The notes beneath the pieces are model-generated. The model saw nothing but the letters and a program-made list of their open reading frames with translations, did no database searches and was not told the origin of the DNA. A program made the translations under genes and the position numbers. A DNA stretch of 64,000 bases, from the NCBI GenBank assembly GCA_015060005.1, contig SUZI01000001.1, positions 434,001 through 498,000 on the forward strand, in the 5' to 3' direction. How positions within the stretch are numbered: position 1 is the first letter of the stretch; every line of letters begins with the position of its first letter. Below are positions 63,505-64,000 of this stretch, piece by piece. The DNA is from Rikenellaceae bacterium. Its GTDB lineage: Bacteria > Bacteroidota > Bacteroidia > Bacteroidales > Rikenellaceae.

Positions 63505-64000
63505 ATGAAACGTAAACAACACAACCGTATGTTACTTCTCGCACTGACATTGTTATTTGGACTCTTCGCCTATGAGAGCGTAGGGCAGGAGATTGACCGC
63601 ACGCGAGTCGAGAAGTTTGATTTGCAGAGTTTTTTAGGTCGCTGGTATGAGATTGCTCGCCTCGACCACCGCTTTGAGCGAGGTATGACCGACGTGGTAG
63701 CCGAGTATAAGATGCTGCCCAACGGAAAGATTGAGGTCATCAATAGCGGCTTGAAGGATGGTAAACGCTCCGTAGCACGTGGCAAAGCCAAGCTCACCGA
63801 CACTCCCGCACACCTCCGCGTATCGTTCTTCTGGTTTTTCTATGCCGACTACAACATCTTGGCTATGGGCGATAGTGGCGAGTGGGCACTCATCGGCAGC
63901 CGTTCACCAAAGTATCTGTGGATTTTATCTCGCACACCCACCCTGCCCGAGGCTACGCTGCAACACATCGTTGCCATAGCCCACAAACGTGGCTACAACA
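63505..64000 (+). CDS. blc: Lipocalin family protein, 3' truncated by the window
   Basis: This frame runs off the window and is not in the ORF track. The 165 visible residues begin with a signal peptide ('LLLALTLLFGLFAYESVGQ'), without a lipobox cysteine. The lipocalin signature 'FLGRWYEIARLDHRFERGM' (GxW motif) follows, then the beta-barrel strands, 'LRVSFFWFFYADYNILAM' and 'YLWILSRTPTLPEATL', the last being the conserved C-terminal helix region of Blc-type lipocalins. Bacterial lipocalins bind lipids at the envelope. Only a few residues are likely missing. Confidence 0.9.
   Translation, partial: MKRKQHNRMLLLALTLLFGLFAYESVGQEIDRTRVEKFDLQSFLGRWYEIARLDHRFERGMTDVVAEYKMLPNGKIEVINSGLKDGKRSVARGKAKLTDTPAHLRVSFFWFFYADYNILAMGDSGEWALIGSRSPKYLWILSRTPTLPEATLQHIVAIAHKRGYN

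Overview
The window is a stretch of a Bacteroidales-type genome (phylum Bacteroidota). A Rikenellaceae/Alistipes-like source is my best guess but is not proven. The evidence is phylum-typical: promoters of the TTTG-N19-20-TAnnTTTG type, weak or absent Shine-Dalgarno sequences, many surface lipoproteins (short signal peptide ending in Cys), a surface vitamin B12 capture locus, serine palmitoyltransferase for sphingolipids, and Bacteroidetes-only domain families (DUF4369, DUF4988/DUF4465, DUF5074, DUF2795). There is no rRNA, tRNA, CRISPR array, prophage or transposase gene. The window is mostly chromosomal core with accessory carbohydrate and surface islands.

Layout. 1-6.5 kb: a truncated class IV aminotransferase-like gene, coaD, lpxD, a thioredoxin-fold lipoprotein, ruvC, a GNAT-like protein and gcvT, all on +. 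6.5-8.4 kb: a small acetyltransferase, dusB (-) and a 52-residue rubredoxin missing from the ORF track. 8.4-14.0 kb (-): a four-gene vitamin B12 uptake operon (DUF4465 lipoprotein, second surface lipoprotein, BtuG-like beta-propeller, BtuB-like TonB receptor) behind a clear cobalamin riboswitch with its own promoter. 14.1-19.9 kb (+): prfA, then tatA, tatC, a TIM-barrel sugar isomerase/epimerase, a Gfo/Idh/MocA oxidoreductase and a DUF1080 lipoprotein, which together look like an exported 3-keto-glycoside pathway linked to its own Tat translocase. 20-23 kb (-): AraC regulator, lipid kinase, apbE. 23.3-28.9 kb (+): rpsO with a structured leader, pnp, an abundant OmpA/TPR-like lipoprotein, deoC. 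29-31 kb (-): trmH-like, rsgA, cvpA.

31-39 kb carries a GH2 protein that has lost both catalytic glutamates, wbqC-like, prmA, xerD, and an intact LacZ-type beta-galactosidase. These are followed by a long, strongly structured RNA region of unknown class in front of a 98-residue membrane protein. 39.6-43.1 kb: thioesterase, TSCPD protein, HI0933-type flavoprotein, a methyltransferase-like relic, cobalamin adenosyltransferase, DUF2795. 43.2-53.8 kb: CotH-kinase lipoprotein, coiled-coil orphan, fructose-bisphosphate aldolase, retropepsin-like protein, alpha-L-rhamnosidase (GH78), GH43 enzyme, CAP-domain protein with three internal repeats. 53.9-64 kb: a small plug-like periplasmic protein divergent from a two-component system, clpB, a second CotH protein with a tandemly duplicated lamin-tail domain, serine palmitoyltransferase, and a truncated lipocalin.

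Several intergenic spaces hold short mobile-looking repeats: a 120-bp MITE-like hairpin and a relic of it, a 237-bp element with 10-bp terminal inverted repeats, and a dispersed hairpin-plus-21-nt motif family. All calls were made by reading the sequence; no database search was run.
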